Shown here piece by piece: positions 13,244 through 21,823 of a stretch of DNA of 64,000 bases (position 1 is the stretch's first letter; every line of letters begins with the position of its first letter). The notes beneath the pieces are model-generated. The model was not told the origin of the DNA. It saw nothing but the letters and a program-made list of their open reading frames with translations, and searched no databases. The stretch lies in NCBI GenBank assembly GCA_005885555.1, contig VAWN01000023.1:282638-346637 (forward strand), in the 5' to 3' direction. Origin of the DNA: Actinomycetota bacterium (lineage in GTDB: Bacteria; Actinomycetota; Actinomycetes; Mycobacteriales; Micromonosporaceae). Position numbers and translations under genes: made by a program.

Positions 13244-13657
13244 TCAGGCGAAGTCGGCCTCGGTCATGCCGTCGGCATGGCCGCCCGGCCACTGGACCAG
13301 CTCGATCCGGTAGCCGTCCGGGTCGGTGAGCCAACTGGTCCGCGGCCCGTCCGCGCCGCCGGGAAGCCCGGGCGACTCGGCCACGACCCCCTTGCCGGCG
13401 AGGTCGGCGAGGGTCGCGTCCAGCGACTCGACCTGGACGACGAGGTGGTTGATGCCGGTACCGAGGTCGACCGGCCCCCGCGCCGGGTCGTGGACCAGTT
13501 CGATGGTGACGAAGTCGTCGCCCGGCAGCCGGAGCATCGTCAGGCGGCCGAACGGCGTGCCCTCGACGGTACCGACAACCGCGTAGCCGACGGCGGTGTA
13601 GAACCCGAGCGACCGCGCCAGATCGCTGACCCGCAGGCCGACGTGCAGGGTACGCAT
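13244..13657 (-). CDS. VOC-family (glyoxalase-like) protein
   Basis: 137 residues from the ATG at 13657 (a GTG at 13666 would add three residues). Two beta-alpha-beta-beta-beta units are seen: RTLHVGLRVSDLARSLGFYTAVGY and NHLVVQVESLDATLADLAGKG, ending TSWLTDPDGYRIELVQWPG. Metal ligands His (THVGLRV region), Glu (VTIELVHD) and a C-terminal Glu (YRIELVQ) are plausible. The VOC superfamily includes lactoylglutathione lyase and antibiotic-binding proteins; the specific role cannot be told. It stands alone, convergent with the winged-helix gene. Confidence 0.85.
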   Translation of the reverse strand: MRTLHVGLRVSDLARSLGFYTAVGYAVVGTVEGTPFGRLTMLRLPGDDFVTIELVHDPARGPVDLGTGINHLVVQVESLDATLADLAGKGVVAESPGLPGGADGPRTSWLTDPDGYRIELVQWPGGHADGMTEADFA

Positions 13658-13773
13658 GACGGTCACCCTAGACGGTCAGCGCATTCAAGGTTTCCTGCAG
13701 GTTCGGTGCAGGCCGGGTGGTGAGGCTTGCCTGGCTGGTGAAGTCAATCAACGAGGCCCAGGGAGGTTCTGGT

Positions 13774-14697
13774 ATGCGTATACGCGTGTTTCGACCCGGC
13801 CGCCGGCGGGGTGGGTGTACCGCGGTCATGGCGGTGTTCGCGTTGTCGGTCGGTACGGTCGTGACCGGTCTTGCGGTCACCGCCGAGCCGGCGTCGGCCA
13901 GTCTGGCCGGTGCGGTACTGGCCGCGCCGGTGACGAGCAACTACGACTCGGTGCAGAGTAAGACGGCGACGGTGACGTGTCCGGCCGGTACCACGGTGGT
14001 CGGCCCGGGCGGCGACATTTTCAACGGGGGCGGGAAGGTGGCGCTGGAGCAGCTGCTGCCCGATGTCAGCGCCGGCACGGTTCAGGTGACCGCGAAGGAG
14101 ACCGACGCCAAGGCCGGTGACTGAAGCGTGACGGCCAGGTCGGTGTGTGCGCCGGCGCCGGCGGGTCTGGTCCGGGTGGGGGTCACCAGTGTGAGCAACT
14201 CGTCGAACAAGGCGGTGACGGTCAACTGCCCGACCAACAAGACCGCGTTGGGTATCGGGTACGACGTCTTCAACGGCTGGGGTGAGGTTCTGGTCAACCA
14301 GGTGGTGCCCAACGGTGGGCCTGGTGTGGCGTCCACCTCGGTGACGATCAGCGCCTACGAGGACGACGCCTATGCGGCAAGCTGGCAGCTCAAGGGTTAC
14401 CTCGTCTGTGCCGATCCGATCGCCGGCCAGCAGGTGATCCGCGGCACGGTGCTCAGCACGTCGGCCGGTCCGGCCGCGGTCAACGCGACCTGCCCCACCG
14501 GGCAGACGGCCACCGGGGGCAGCGCCTCGATCGCGCCGGTCACCTCCGGCATGGAAGGCGAGTACGCGGTCGACAGCGTCCTGCCGTTCGACCTGACCGC
14601 CGGAACTTCGGTGCCCGACAACGTTCAGGCCATCGCCTACCAGGAGGACCCGTACCCCGACTCCTGATGGCTCACCTCGCAGGTGCTGTGCACCTGA
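13774..14697 (+). pseudogene. Secreted triple-repeat protein interrupted by two in-frame TGA codons
   Basis: Starts at the ATG at 13774 with a good GGGAGG site and a clear signal peptide (RRRGGCTAVMAVFALSVGTVV...AEPASAS). Three repeats of about 70 residues follow, with the pattern V.CP..T.....G.(I/V)FNG.G.V...Q..P...(Y)E.D.Y..SW.......CA. TGA codons at 14122-14124 and 14665-14667 stop the frame, but the same frame continues cleanly after each, with the conserved Cys exactly eight codons later. Both TGAs align with the Trp of repeat 2 (ASWQLKGYLVCA). The natural end appears to be the TGA at 14695-14697. It is either a decaying gene, a sequencing artefact or a readthrough gene. Function unknown. 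Confidence 0.65.
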
Positions 14698-14712
14698 CCG
14701 ACCGTGCACACA

Positions 14713-14744
14713 CAGCTGGGGTGACCCACCGGCCACCCCAGCTG
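14713..14744. terminator. Hairpin terminator between secreted-protein gene and LuxR regulator
   Basis: Perfect 11-bp inverted repeat CAGCTGGGGTG (14713-14723) and CACCCCAGCTG (14734-14744) with a 10-base loop, in the short gap between convergent genes. It probably ends both transcripts and marks the left border of the biosynthetic cluster. Confidence 0.65.
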
Positions 14745-14774
14745 GCGTTCGGGGCGACCGAGAATCTGGCGGCG

Positions 14775-15419
14775 TTACGCGGCGGGCTCCACCGATCCCC
14801 GCGTCGCCGGGTGGGTGTCCGAACTTCTGCCGATGTGTCCGAGCAGGGCGGCCCGGGTCAGTTCGGCCTTGTTGCCGACCCCGAGCTTGGCGCGGATGCG
14901 CTTGACGTATGTGTCGACGGTGTGCGGGCTGATGCCGAGCCGGGTGGCGATCTGTCCATGGGTCAGGCCGCGTGCGATCTGGCGGAGCACCTGCTCCTCA
15001 CGCTCGGAGAGGTGATGGCTGAACATGTCGTGACGCTCGACGGCGGGTTCCGGCGCGGGCTCCGGCGCGGTGAAGTACGCCCCGGACGCGATCGCCCGCA
15101 CAGCCCTGATCATGTGCTCCCCGGACTCGCACTTGCTGATCACACCCGATGCTCCCGCTCGCAGGTAGCCGCTGCCGCCGTCGGCCATCTCGTTGTGCAG
15201 CACCAGGACCGCCGTGCAGGTGGCGGTCTCGGTGATGTGCGAGAGGTCGTCCGGCGGGGAGAGGGCGTCGACGTCGATCAGTACCGCATCAGCGAGCCAG
15301 GACGGCTGCTGGCTGGGCGAGTGTCTGATGGCAACTACTTTGATCCCGGCATTGGTGAGCGTGTGCACGAGACCTATTCGGAAGATGGGTGAGCTGACAA
15401 GAATATCGGTCCGGATCAT
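14775..15419 (-). CDS. LuxR/NarL-type regulator with atypical receiver (copy 1)
   Basis: 214 residues. The C-terminal HTH is canonical Lux[45 protein letters not shown]. The N-terminal half has receiver-like length and fold, and a potential phospho-site in VLIDVDALS, but the acidic pair normally found after strand 1 is missing ([13 protein letters not shown]). Phosphorylation-independent activity is therefore likely, as in many cluster-situated orphan regulators. A near-duplicate lies at 49684-50292 in the same orientation. It faces the SDR/VioC-like operon divergently and is the best candidate cluster activator on this side. Confidence 0.88.
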   Translation of the reverse strand: MIRTDILVSSPIFRIGLVHTLTNAGIKVVAIRHSPSQQPSWLADAVLIDVDALSPPDDLSHITETATCTAVLVLHNEMADGGSGYLRAGASGVISKCESGEHMIRAVRAIASGAYFTAPEPAPEPAVERHDMFSHHLSEREEQVLRQIARGLTHGQIATRLGISPHTVDTYVKRIRAKLGVGNKAELTRAALLGHIGRSSDTHPATRGSVEPAA

Positions 15420-15743
15420 TCCGCCCCGCCAATCGTGGTCGTACCGCTATGTCTACGTCAGACCGTGTGATCAACCGGCTAGGGTGCGCCCCCTCTCGCT
15501 CGACCGCATGCTCGTACCACCGCTGGCTCGGTCAGCCAGAGACATTGAAGAGGATTCTTTGATCAACCCGTGCCGACCCTAGCAGCCTGTTTCTGGCGCA
15601 CACCGGTCCCCGGAAGAGGGGACGATGAACAGGTGGGGCGGGGTGTTGACACCCGCCGAGAGTCGCATCAATCGGGGACGTGTCCGGCTGCGACGGGCAC
15701 CCGAGCATGATCTTAACACGTTACCCGGGGACGAGGCAGGTAT
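15420..15743. promoter_or_regulatory. Divergent intergenic region between LuxR copy 1 and the SDR gene
   Basis: 324 bp without a convincing gene; its composition is more AT-rich than its neighbours (for example around TGATCTTAACACGTTA at 15708-15723). A TTGACA hexamer lies at 15646-15651, but the best -10 candidate (ATCAAT, 15667-15672) has a 15-bp spacer, so the promoter call is weak. It probably holds the promoters of both the regulator and the first biosynthetic operon. Confidence 0.4.
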
Positions 15744-16574
15744 GTGTGTCCACTTAGGACTTCCGGCACGACACCGGCGCAGCGGCTGCGTACCCGCTAC
15801 CGAGGGGATGGGTTCGTCCTGCGTGGGGTCGAGCACGACGAGATCGCCGCAGCCGGTCGACGTGGCGGTGGGCCGGCCGGCCGGGTGGCGCTGGTCAGTG
15901 GCGGCAACCGCGGTCTCGGCCTGCGGATCGTGGGTTCGCTCGCCGAACGGGGGATGCGCGTCGTCCTCGGTAGCCGGTCGGTGCGCAACGGCCAGGTCGC
16001 GATCGAGCTGTTGGGCGATCTCGCCGGTCGGGTAGCGGTACGCCAGTTGGACGTCACGGATGCCGCCAGCGTGGCGCGGCTGGCGTCCTGGCTGGACCGG
16101 CGGCTCGGCGGCTGCGACGTGCTCGTGAACAACTGCGCCGTCCTGTTCGACGACGACGGGGACACGGCGGCCAGGGTCGACCCGGACGTCGTGTCGCGCA
16201 CGCTGCAGACCAACCTGATCGGCACGTGGCGGCTCACCCAGGCCATCGTGCCGCTGATGCGGGAGCGGCGGTACGGGCGGATCGTCAACATCTCCAGCGG
16301 CCTGGGCAGCCTCACCTCGATGCGTCAGGGACTGCCGGCATACCGGGTCTCGAAGACCGCGGTCAATGCGCTGACCCGGGTGCTCGCCGACGAGCTGGCC
16401 GACGACGGCATCCTGGTCAACGCCTGCTGCCCGGGTCCGGCGCGTCTCGAGTTGCGGGAGAGTCCGTTGATCGAGGCGTCCGTGTCGGTGGACACGCCGG
16501 TGTGGCTGGCCACCCTGCCCGACGACGGACCGACCGGCGGTTTCTACCGTGACCGGTCATCCCTGCCGTGGTGA
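15744..16574 (+). CDS. Short-chain dehydrogenase/reductase
   Basis: 276 residues from the GTG at 15744, chosen for the GAGG site 7 bp upstream; a shorter form from the GTG at 15885 (VALVSGGNRG) would be the minimal SDR. Classical SDR motifs: SGGNRGLG (NADP/H loop), NNCAV in place of NNAG, and the catalytic Ser-Tyr-Lys set in NISSGLGSL and AYRVSKTAVN. The C-terminus CCPGPARLE departs from the usual PGxVxTxM. Its stop overlaps the start of the arginine hydroxylase gene, so the two are translationally coupled. It probably reduces or oxidises an intermediate of the arginine branch, but the substrate is unknown. Confidence 0.9.
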   Translation: MCPLRTSGTTPAQRLRTRYRGDGFVLRGVEHDEIAAAGRRGGGPAGRVALVSGGNRGLGLRIVGSLAERGMRVVLGSRSVRNGQVAIELLGDLAGRVAVRQLDVTDAASVARLASWLDRRLGGCDVLVNNCAVLFDDDGDTAARVDPDVVSRTLQTNLIGTWRLTQAIVPLMRERRYGRIVNISSGLGSLTSMRQGLPAYRVSKTAVNALTRVLADELADDGILVNACCPGPARLELRESPLIEASVSVDTPVWLATLPDDGPTGGFYRDRSSLPW

Positions 16575-17680
16575 CCCAATCTGTCCCTCCTTACGGGGAC
16601 CGATGGGAAACGCCGAAGGTACCTAACCTTCGGATTGTGACCGACAATGCGACGCATCACCTTGCGCTGACGGCCGAGGACAACGCCGTCCTGTCCCCGA
16701 TGCTCACCGATCTGGCCAAGCGGTACGACACCGTGGAGGACAGCGAACTGGCCCGGCGCGCTCCCGTGCTCGCCCGGGCGCTTCCGGTACACCTTCTGGA
16801 GTTTCTCGAGGAGTTCCGGATCGGCGAGCCCGCCGCGCTGTGCGTGATCTCCGGCCTCGCCGTCGACGAGGCCCAGCTGGGGCCGACGCCGACGCACTGG
16901 CGGGACAGCCAGTTCGACTCACCGGCATTCCCCCAGGAGATCTTCTTCCTGCTCTGCGCGTCGGTGCTCGGCGACGTGTTCGGCTGGGGTACCCAGCAGG
17001 ACGGCCGGATCATGCACGACGTGCTGCCGATCAGAGGTCATGAGAACTACGAGATCGGTTCGAACAGCCTGCAACCGCTGTCCTGGCACACCGAGGACGC
17101 GTTCCATCCCTGCCGGGGCGACTACGTCGCGCTGATGTGCCTGAAGAACCCGGACGAGGTGGCGACGATCGTCTGCACGGTGCCCGATCTGGACCTGACG
17201 AACGTCGACGTCGACGCGCTGTTCGAGCCCGAGTTCACCGTCATGCCGGACAACTCGCACCAGCCGCAGAACGCGCGGGAGTCCACCGGCGACGCCGGCG
17301 TCGACGCGCTGCGCGCGCGCAGCTTCCGCCTGATCGAGCTGTGGAACAGCAACCCCGACAAGCGCGCGCTGTTCTTCGGCGACCGGAGCAGCCCGTACCT
17401 GTCGCTCGACCCGTACCACATGGACCCGACCGGCTGGCCGCAGCGCTCACAGCGGGCGTTCGCCGCGCTCGTCGCCGAGATCGAGGCGAAGATGACGTCG
17501 GTGGTCCTGCGTCCGGGCGACTGCGTGTTCATCGACAACTTCCGGGCGGTGCACGGACGCAAGTCCTTCACGCCCCGGTACGACGGCTCGGACCGCTGGC
17601 TGAAGCGGCTGAACATCACCCGCAACATCCGGGGCTCCCGCGCCTGGCGCACCGCCCCGGACAGCCGCATCATCCACTGA
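16568..17680 (+). CDS. VioC-like Fe(II)/2-oxoglutarate arginine beta-hydroxylase
   Basis: 370 residues from a GTG (an internal GTG at 16637 is possible). It closely follows the VioC/OrfP arginine oxygenase family: LGPTPTHWRDSQ, LGDVFGWGTQQDGR, LPIRGHENYEI, the iron ligands in LSWHTEDAFHPCRGDYVALMCLKNPDEVAT, the C-terminal His in FRAVHGRKSFTPRYDG, and DRWLKRLNITRNIRGSRAW. VioC makes (3S)-hydroxyarginine for capreomycidine in viomycin; OrfP makes a dihydroxyarginine for streptolidine. The reaction here is therefore likely hydroxylation of free L-Arg at C3 (or C3/C4). Its 3' end overlaps the convergent MppP-like gene by 11 bp. Confidence 0.92.
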   Translation: MVTQSVPPYGDRWETPKVPNLRIVTDNATHHLALTAEDNAVLSPMLTDLAKRYDTVEDSELARRAPVLARALPVHLLEFLEEFRIGEPAALCVISGLAVDEAQLGPTPTHWRDSQFDSPAFPQEIFFLLCASVLGDVFGWGTQQDGRIMHDVLPIRGHENYEIGSNSLQPLSWHTEDAFHPCRGDYVALMCLKNPDEVATIVCTVPDLDLTNVDVDALFEPEFTVMPDNSHQPQNARESTGDAGVDALRARSFRLIELWNSNPDKRALFFGDRSSPYLSLDPYHMDPTGWPQRSQRAFAALVAEIEAKMTSVVLRPGDCVFIDNFRAVHGRKSFTPRYDGSDRWLKRLNITRNIRGSRAWRTAPDSRIIH

Positions 17681-18830
17681 CCACCGCGGGCGTCCCGCTC
17701 GCCGGACCGGCCGCAAGCTCCAGGTACGACTGGGCGAGCGCGCGAGCGGCCGCGGCGACGACGCCGTGCGGACGGGCGAGGGAGATCCGGATGTACCGCA
17801 GCCCGCTGTCCGGGTCGGCCCAGTGGAACGGCGCGCACGGCAGGACGTGTACCCCGCGGTTGAGCATGTCCTTGTAGAGCAGGTTCGAGTCCGGTCCGTC
17901 GGCGGGAAGCTCGACGCGGGCGACGCTGATCCGGGACGTGGGGTCGGCCAGCCGCAGGCCGACGCCGGCGAGGGCCTCCTCGACGATGGCGCGGTTACGC
18001 TGCACGAGGCCGCGGGCGCGCTCGTAGCCGCCGTCGACCCAGTCGTGGGCGAGCGCGGTGATGAGCTGGAGCACGACCGGGGACGCGGACAGCAGCGACT
18101 CGGAGAAGGCGCGTTCGATCGGCAGCGTCGTGCGGCTGCTGTAGGCGAGGAAGCCGATTTTGAGCTCGTGGGTCGGCCACAGCTTTCCGGTGTCCTCGAT
18201 GGTGATCCAGTCGGTACCCGCGGCGTCCAGGATGGCGTATGTGTCGTACTGGGCCTCGCGCACCTGACCGCGGAAGCTGGCGTCGATGATGACCGTCTGC
18301 TGGTGCCGGGCGGCGTGTACGGCGAGCGAGTGCAGGTGCGCCGCGGGGGTGACCAGCCCGGTGGGGTTGTTCGGGTGGGTGAGCACGACCGCGCTGACCG
18401 GTGGCACCGGCCAGTCCTGCGCGAGCAGCGCCTCCTCGGACATCGGGACCAGGTGCAGCCCGCGGGTGGTGAACAGATCGGCGATGTTGTCGAACGTGGG
18501 GTGCAGGACGGCGATGGTCGATCCGGCGGGTAGCGCACGGGCGACGATGTCGGTGGCGAGGGTGGAGGAGTAGCAGCTGAGGATGCGTCCCGTGCCGACC
18601 GGTGCGGTGTGCTGCCCGACAGCGTGCAGGAACGTGGCGTGCGCCTCGCGTTCGATGTCGGGGAAGGAACGCCGCGACGCCTGCGCGAACATCTCGGGCA
18701 GCCGCGCGACGATCGCCGCCTGCTCCTCGGTGAGGACGAGCCGGGCGTGGCCGTCGGTGAGGTTGAGCCCGCCGTCGATGTCGGTCAGCGCGTTGACTTC
18801 CATCGTGGTGAGGTTGGCGACCTTCGTCAT
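17670..18830 (-). CDS. MppP-like PLP-dependent L-arginine oxidase/hydroxylase
   Basis: 386 residues from an ATG with an AGGAGG site. It shows the features of MppP (enduracididine pathway) rather than an ordinary aminotransferase: GGLNLTDGHARLVL near the N-terminus, GRILSCYSSTLATDIVARAL, HPTFDNIADLF, PNNPTGLV, IDASFRGQV and the PLP-lysine motif EDTGKLWPTHELKIGFL. MppP and relatives (RohP, Ind4-type) use PLP and O2 to turn L-Arg into 2-oxo- or 4-hydroxy-2-oxo-arginine. It is transcribed with the upstream MbtH gene. Having this together with a VioC-like enzyme in one locus is unusual. No MppR-type cyclase is in the window. Confidence 0.9.
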   Translation of the reverse strand: MTKVANLTTMEVNALTDIDGGLNLTDGHARLVLTEEQAAIVARLPEMFAQASRRSFPDIEREAHATFLHAVGQHTAPVGTGRILSCYSSTLATDIVARALPAGSTIAVLHPTFDNIADLFTTRGLHLVPMSEEALLAQDWPVPPVSAVVLTHPNNPTGLVTPAAHLHSLAVHAARHQQTVIIDASFRGQVREAQYDTYAILDAAGTDWITIEDTGKLWPTHELKIGFLAYSSRTTLPIERAFSESLLSASPVVLQLITALAHDWVDGGYERARGLVQRNRAIVEEALAGVGLRLADPTSRISVARVELPADGPDSNLLYKDMLNRGVHVLPCAPFHWADPDSGLRYIRISLARPHGVVAAAARALAQSYLELAAGPASGTPAVVSG

Positions 18831-19075
18831 CGTCGGGTCCTCCTGATGTGACCGCGCAGTGGGCAGCCCCGCCGGGAACTTGCCGCCCGCCGAGAACATT
18901 AGGCACTGCGGGACGCCCGGACTTGTCCCATCAAGAGGGGGCGGATGCGCCGGACGGCACCGCCCCCGCGGATGCGCACGCAGGCCCGCGCTCGGGGCCG
19001 CCGCGGGAGACTGCGGGCGGCGACGGGCGCAGGCCTGCACAGACGCCGGTACCGGGATTGCTGATGAGGGGGCGG

Positions 19076-19282
19076 TCAGGACGCCATCGCGCGCCGGGCA
19101 CTGAGCGGGGTGATGTCGGTCCAGTTCTCCTCGACGTAGTCGAGGCACGCCTGCCGGGTGTCCTCGCCGTGGACCATGCGCCAGCCCGCCGGTACCGCCA
19201 ACCGGGCCGGCCACAGGGAGTGCTGCTCCTCGTCGTTCACGAGGACGAGGAAGGTCCCCTCGGGATCATCGAAGATGTTCAT
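19076..19282 (-). CDS. MbtH-like NRPS accessory protein
   Basis: 68 residues with all MbtH family marks: [28 protein letters not shown], and WTDITPLS. The ATG has a GAGGAG site 6 bp upstream. MbtH proteins bind adenylation domains and are needed for folding or activity of many of them; the likely clients are the A domains at 28917-30734 and 44232-46541 and any beyond the right edge. It is divergent from the VioD-like gene and upstream of the MppP-like gene with a 245-bp gap in which I see no further gene. Confidence 0.95.
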   Translation of the reverse strand: MNIFDDPEGTFLVLVNDEEQHSLWPARLAVPAGWRMVHGEDTRQACLDYVEENWTDITPLSARRAMAS

Positions 19283-19398
19283 CGGCGGCTCCTCGCAGTC
19301 GACTCGCCGCGACGACCGTACTCACTCGCGGCCGGACGGCACCTGTCACGGGTTCGCGCGACACCGGTGTCCCGCACCCGCATTCGATAGTGAGGAGC

Positions 19399-20547
19399 AT
19401 GCAGGTCGCGATCGCGAGGCTCGAGGAGTGGATGCGGCTGTACTACCACAACGTCGACCACGACATCGGCAGCAGCGGCGTGCGCGATGTGACCATCGAG
19501 GAACTGCGCACGATCTGCGGCTTCGAGCTGTCCGAGCTGGACCCGATGGTGTTCCACGACAGCGAGAGCTTCGGCGGCCGGGCGCTGCGGGCGGCGCTGG
19601 CCGACCGGTGGACCGGCGGTGACGTCGGCCGGATGATGGTGACGCACGGCTCCAGCGAGGCGATCTACATCGTCATGCACACGGTGCTCGAACCCGGCGA
19701 CGAGATCGTCGTCGTCGACCCCGCGTACCAGCAGCTGTACGACGTCGCCGGCGCGCTCGGCTGCCGGATCGCGCGCTGGGGACTGCGCGGCGACGACGGG
19801 TTCGCCGCCGACCTGACGGCGCTGCGCACGCTCGCGGCGCACCGGCCGCGGATGATCGTCGTCAACTTCCCGCACAACCCCACCGGTATCTCGGTGACCC
19901 CGCAGCAGCAGCGCGAGCTGGTCGCGATCGCCGCCGAGGCGGGCGCCTGGCTGGTGTGGGACCACGCCTTCGGCGAGCTGACCTACTCGGCGGCCCCGCT
20001 GCCGCCGCCCGTCTGGTACGACAGGTGCATCGCGTTCGGGACGTTCTCCAAGAGCTACGGCCTGGCCGGCATCCGGGTCGGCTGGTGCGTGGCGCCGCCC
20101 GAGCTGCTCGCGCGGATGGCGGTGCTGCGCGACTACATCGCCCTGTACGTCTCGCCGGTACTGGAGTTCTTCGCGGAGAAGGCGGTGCGCAACGCCGACC
20201 GGATCGTCGCGATGCAGCAGGCGCACGCGGCGGGCAACCTGCGGCTGCTGGCGGACTGGGCGGCGCGGATGGGGGACCGGGTGCGGCTGCATCCGCCGGA
20301 CGGCGGGGTGACCGCGTTCGTGGAGTTCCCCGGACGCCTCGACGTGACCGGCATGTGCCGCCGGCTCGCCGAGCGCCACCGGGTGCTGCTGGTTCCCGGC
20401 GAGTGTTTCGGTGACGACTTCCGCGGCTTCGCGCGGCTGGGATTCGGTGGTACGACGGCCGAGCTGACCGCAGGGCTGTCCGCGATCGAAGAGGTCCTGC
20501 GCGAGGACAGCAGCGTCACCGGTGGGCGGCTCGCGGCCGGCGCGTGA
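19399..20547 (+). CDS. VioD/OrfR-like PLP enzyme (capreomycidine synthase family)
   Basis: About 382 residues from the ATG at 19399 (GTG at 19390 adds three). It resembles capreomycidine synthase VioD: LEEWMRLYYHNVDHDIGSSGVRDVTIEELR, DSESFGGRALRAALADR, VTHGSSEAIYIVMHTVLEPGDEIVVVDPAYQQLY, VVNFPHNPTG, the PLP lysine in FGTFSKSYGLAGIRVGWCV and RLGFGG near the end. VioD removes water from 3-hydroxyarginine and closes the capreomycidine ring; MppQ-type aminotransferases of the enduracididine pathway are relatives and remain an alternative. Placement next to VioC-like and MppP-like genes supports cyclic-arginine formation. Its 3' end overlaps the convergent P450 by 32 bp. Confidence 0.85.
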   Translation: MQVAIARLEEWMRLYYHNVDHDIGSSGVRDVTIEELRTICGFELSELDPMVFHDSESFGGRALRAALADRWTGGDVGRMMVTHGSSEAIYIVMHTVLEPGDEIVVVDPAYQQLYDVAGALGCRIARWGLRGDDGFAADLTALRTLAAHRPRMIVVNFPHNPTGISVTPQQQRELVAIAAEAGAWLVWDHAFGELTYSAAPLPPPVWYDRCIAFGTFSKSYGLAGIRVGWCVAPPELLARMAVLRDYIALYVSPVLEFFAEKAVRNADRIVAMQQAHAAGNLRLLADWAARMGDRVRLHPPDGGVTAFVEFPGRLDVTGMCRRLAERHRVLLVPGECFGDDFRGFARLGFGGTTAELTAGLSAIEEVLREDSSVTGGRLAAGA

Positions 20548-21733
20548 CGGTGGCCGGCAGCGAGGTGAACCCGCGCTGGTGCGGGGAGTGGACCCACCGC
20601 ACGTTGGCGGCGTCGATCTCGTACCCGGACACGAGCGTACCGATCTCCTCCAGCGCGACCGTGATCTCCAGCTGGGCGAGCGCGGCGCCGGGACAGAAAT
20701 GTGGCCCGTACCCGAAGCTGAGCATCTCGCTCGTGTCCCGGTCGAGGTCGAACCGGTCCGGATCGGCGAACACCCGCCGGTCGCGGTTGCCCGAGGCCGG
20801 CAGCAGCGCGACCCGGGCGCCGGCGGGCACGCGGTTGCCGTGCAGCACGGTGTCCTCGGTGAGCGTGCGCGCCATCATCTGGCTCGGCGAGTCGTAGCGC
20901 AGCGCCTCGTTGGCCCAGTCGGCGGCCCGCCCGTTGAGCCCGGCGCGCTGCACGTCGGGCCGGCGCCACCCGTGGTACAGGGCGATGCCGATCTGTTTGC
21001 CGGTCGACTCGTTCGTGGCGCTGACCATCAGGAAGAGGAACGCGACCAGCTGCCCGTCGGTCAGCGGTTCACCGTCCACGGTGGCGTCGAGCATGACGGA
21101 GATGAGGTCGTCGCGACGCCGCCTGCGCCGGTCGTTGACCAGGTTCACGTAGTAGACGGCGAGGCGGAACCCGGCGGCGACGGTGGCCGCCGACCTCTTG
21201 TCGGTACCGTCCTCGCAGTGGTTCAGCAGGTCGTTGTCGGCCCGGATCGCGTCCCGGTCGGCCGCGGGAATCCCGATGACCTCGCACATCACGTCGTTCG
21301 GCACGGCGGCACCGAAGTCGGCGAAGTCGAACGTCGGACCGTCCCTCAGCGGCGCCAGCCGGGCGCGGGTCAGCTCCCGTACCCGGGGCTCCATCGTCGC
21401 GACCCATCGCGGCTTGAACGTGCCGCCCATCAGCCGCCGCAGCTTGCCGTGCTCCGGGGGATCCATGGCGAGGAAGAAGCTGGTCTTCGCCGCCGCGGGT
21501 CCCCACAGGTCGGGTTCCAGCGAGATGCCGTTGCGGCTGGAGAACAGCCGCGGGTCGCGCAGCGCCCAGCGCACGTCGTGGTACCGGGACAACGCCCAGA
21601 AGTCACGCGCGTCGTTGCGGTAGAGCGGGGCGTGCTCGCGCATCCACGCGTACGTCGGATAGGGATCCTCGTGCAGCCGGTAGGAGAACGGGTCGTAGAC
21701 GGGGTCGCGTTCCGCCCGGTCCGGGTACCCCAT
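20516..21733 (-). CDS. Cytochrome P450
   Basis: 405 residues from the ATG at 21733. I-helix MVSATNESTGKQIG, K-helix ExxR in NEALRYDSPSQM, and heme loop FGYGPHFCPGAALAQLE with the Cys ligand. The N-terminus YDPFSYRLHEDPYPTYAWMREHAPLYR and the ending VRWVHSPHQRGF are shared with the P450 at 46623-47816, so the two are paralogues within the cluster. Likely oxidises an amino-acid building block or the finished peptide; the substrate is not predictable. The nearest redox partner is the ferredoxin at 24600-24830. Confidence 0.93.
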   Translation of the reverse strand: MGYPDRAERDPVYDPFSYRLHEDPYPTYAWMREHAPLYRNDARDFWALSRYHDVRWALRDPRLFSSRNGISLEPDLWGPAAAKTSFFLAMDPPEHGKLRRLMGGTFKPRWVATMEPRVRELTRARLAPLRDGPTFDFADFGAAVPNDVMCEVIGIPAADRDAIRADNDLLNHCEDGTDKRSAATVAAGFRLAVYYVNLVNDRRRRRRDDLISVMLDATVDGEPLTDGQLVAFLFLMVSATNESTGKQIGIALYHGWRRPDVQRAGLNGRAADWANEALRYDSPSQMMARTLTEDTVLHGNRVPAGARVALLPASGNRDRRVFADPDRFDLDRDTSEMLSFGYGPHFCPGAALAQLEITVALEEIGTLVSGYEIDAANVRWVHSPHQRGFTSLPATVTRRPRAAHR

Positions 21734-21823
21734 GAGTGGACCGTACGGGTCGGCGCGGCCCTCGGTGGGTCGCCGGTTCCAGCGACACGACACCTCTGCG
21801 ACCTGCCCCGTAGCGTCCTGGCC

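Noticed and set aside
13774..14697. Selenocysteine at the two TGA codons
   Set aside because: The aligned repeat residue is Trp, not Cys, and I see no convincing SECIS-like hairpin directly after the TGAs.
15646..15672. Sigma-70-like promoter TTGACA / ATCAAT
   Set aside because: The spacer is only 15 bp and the -10 match is poor, so it is mentioned but not called as a promoter.
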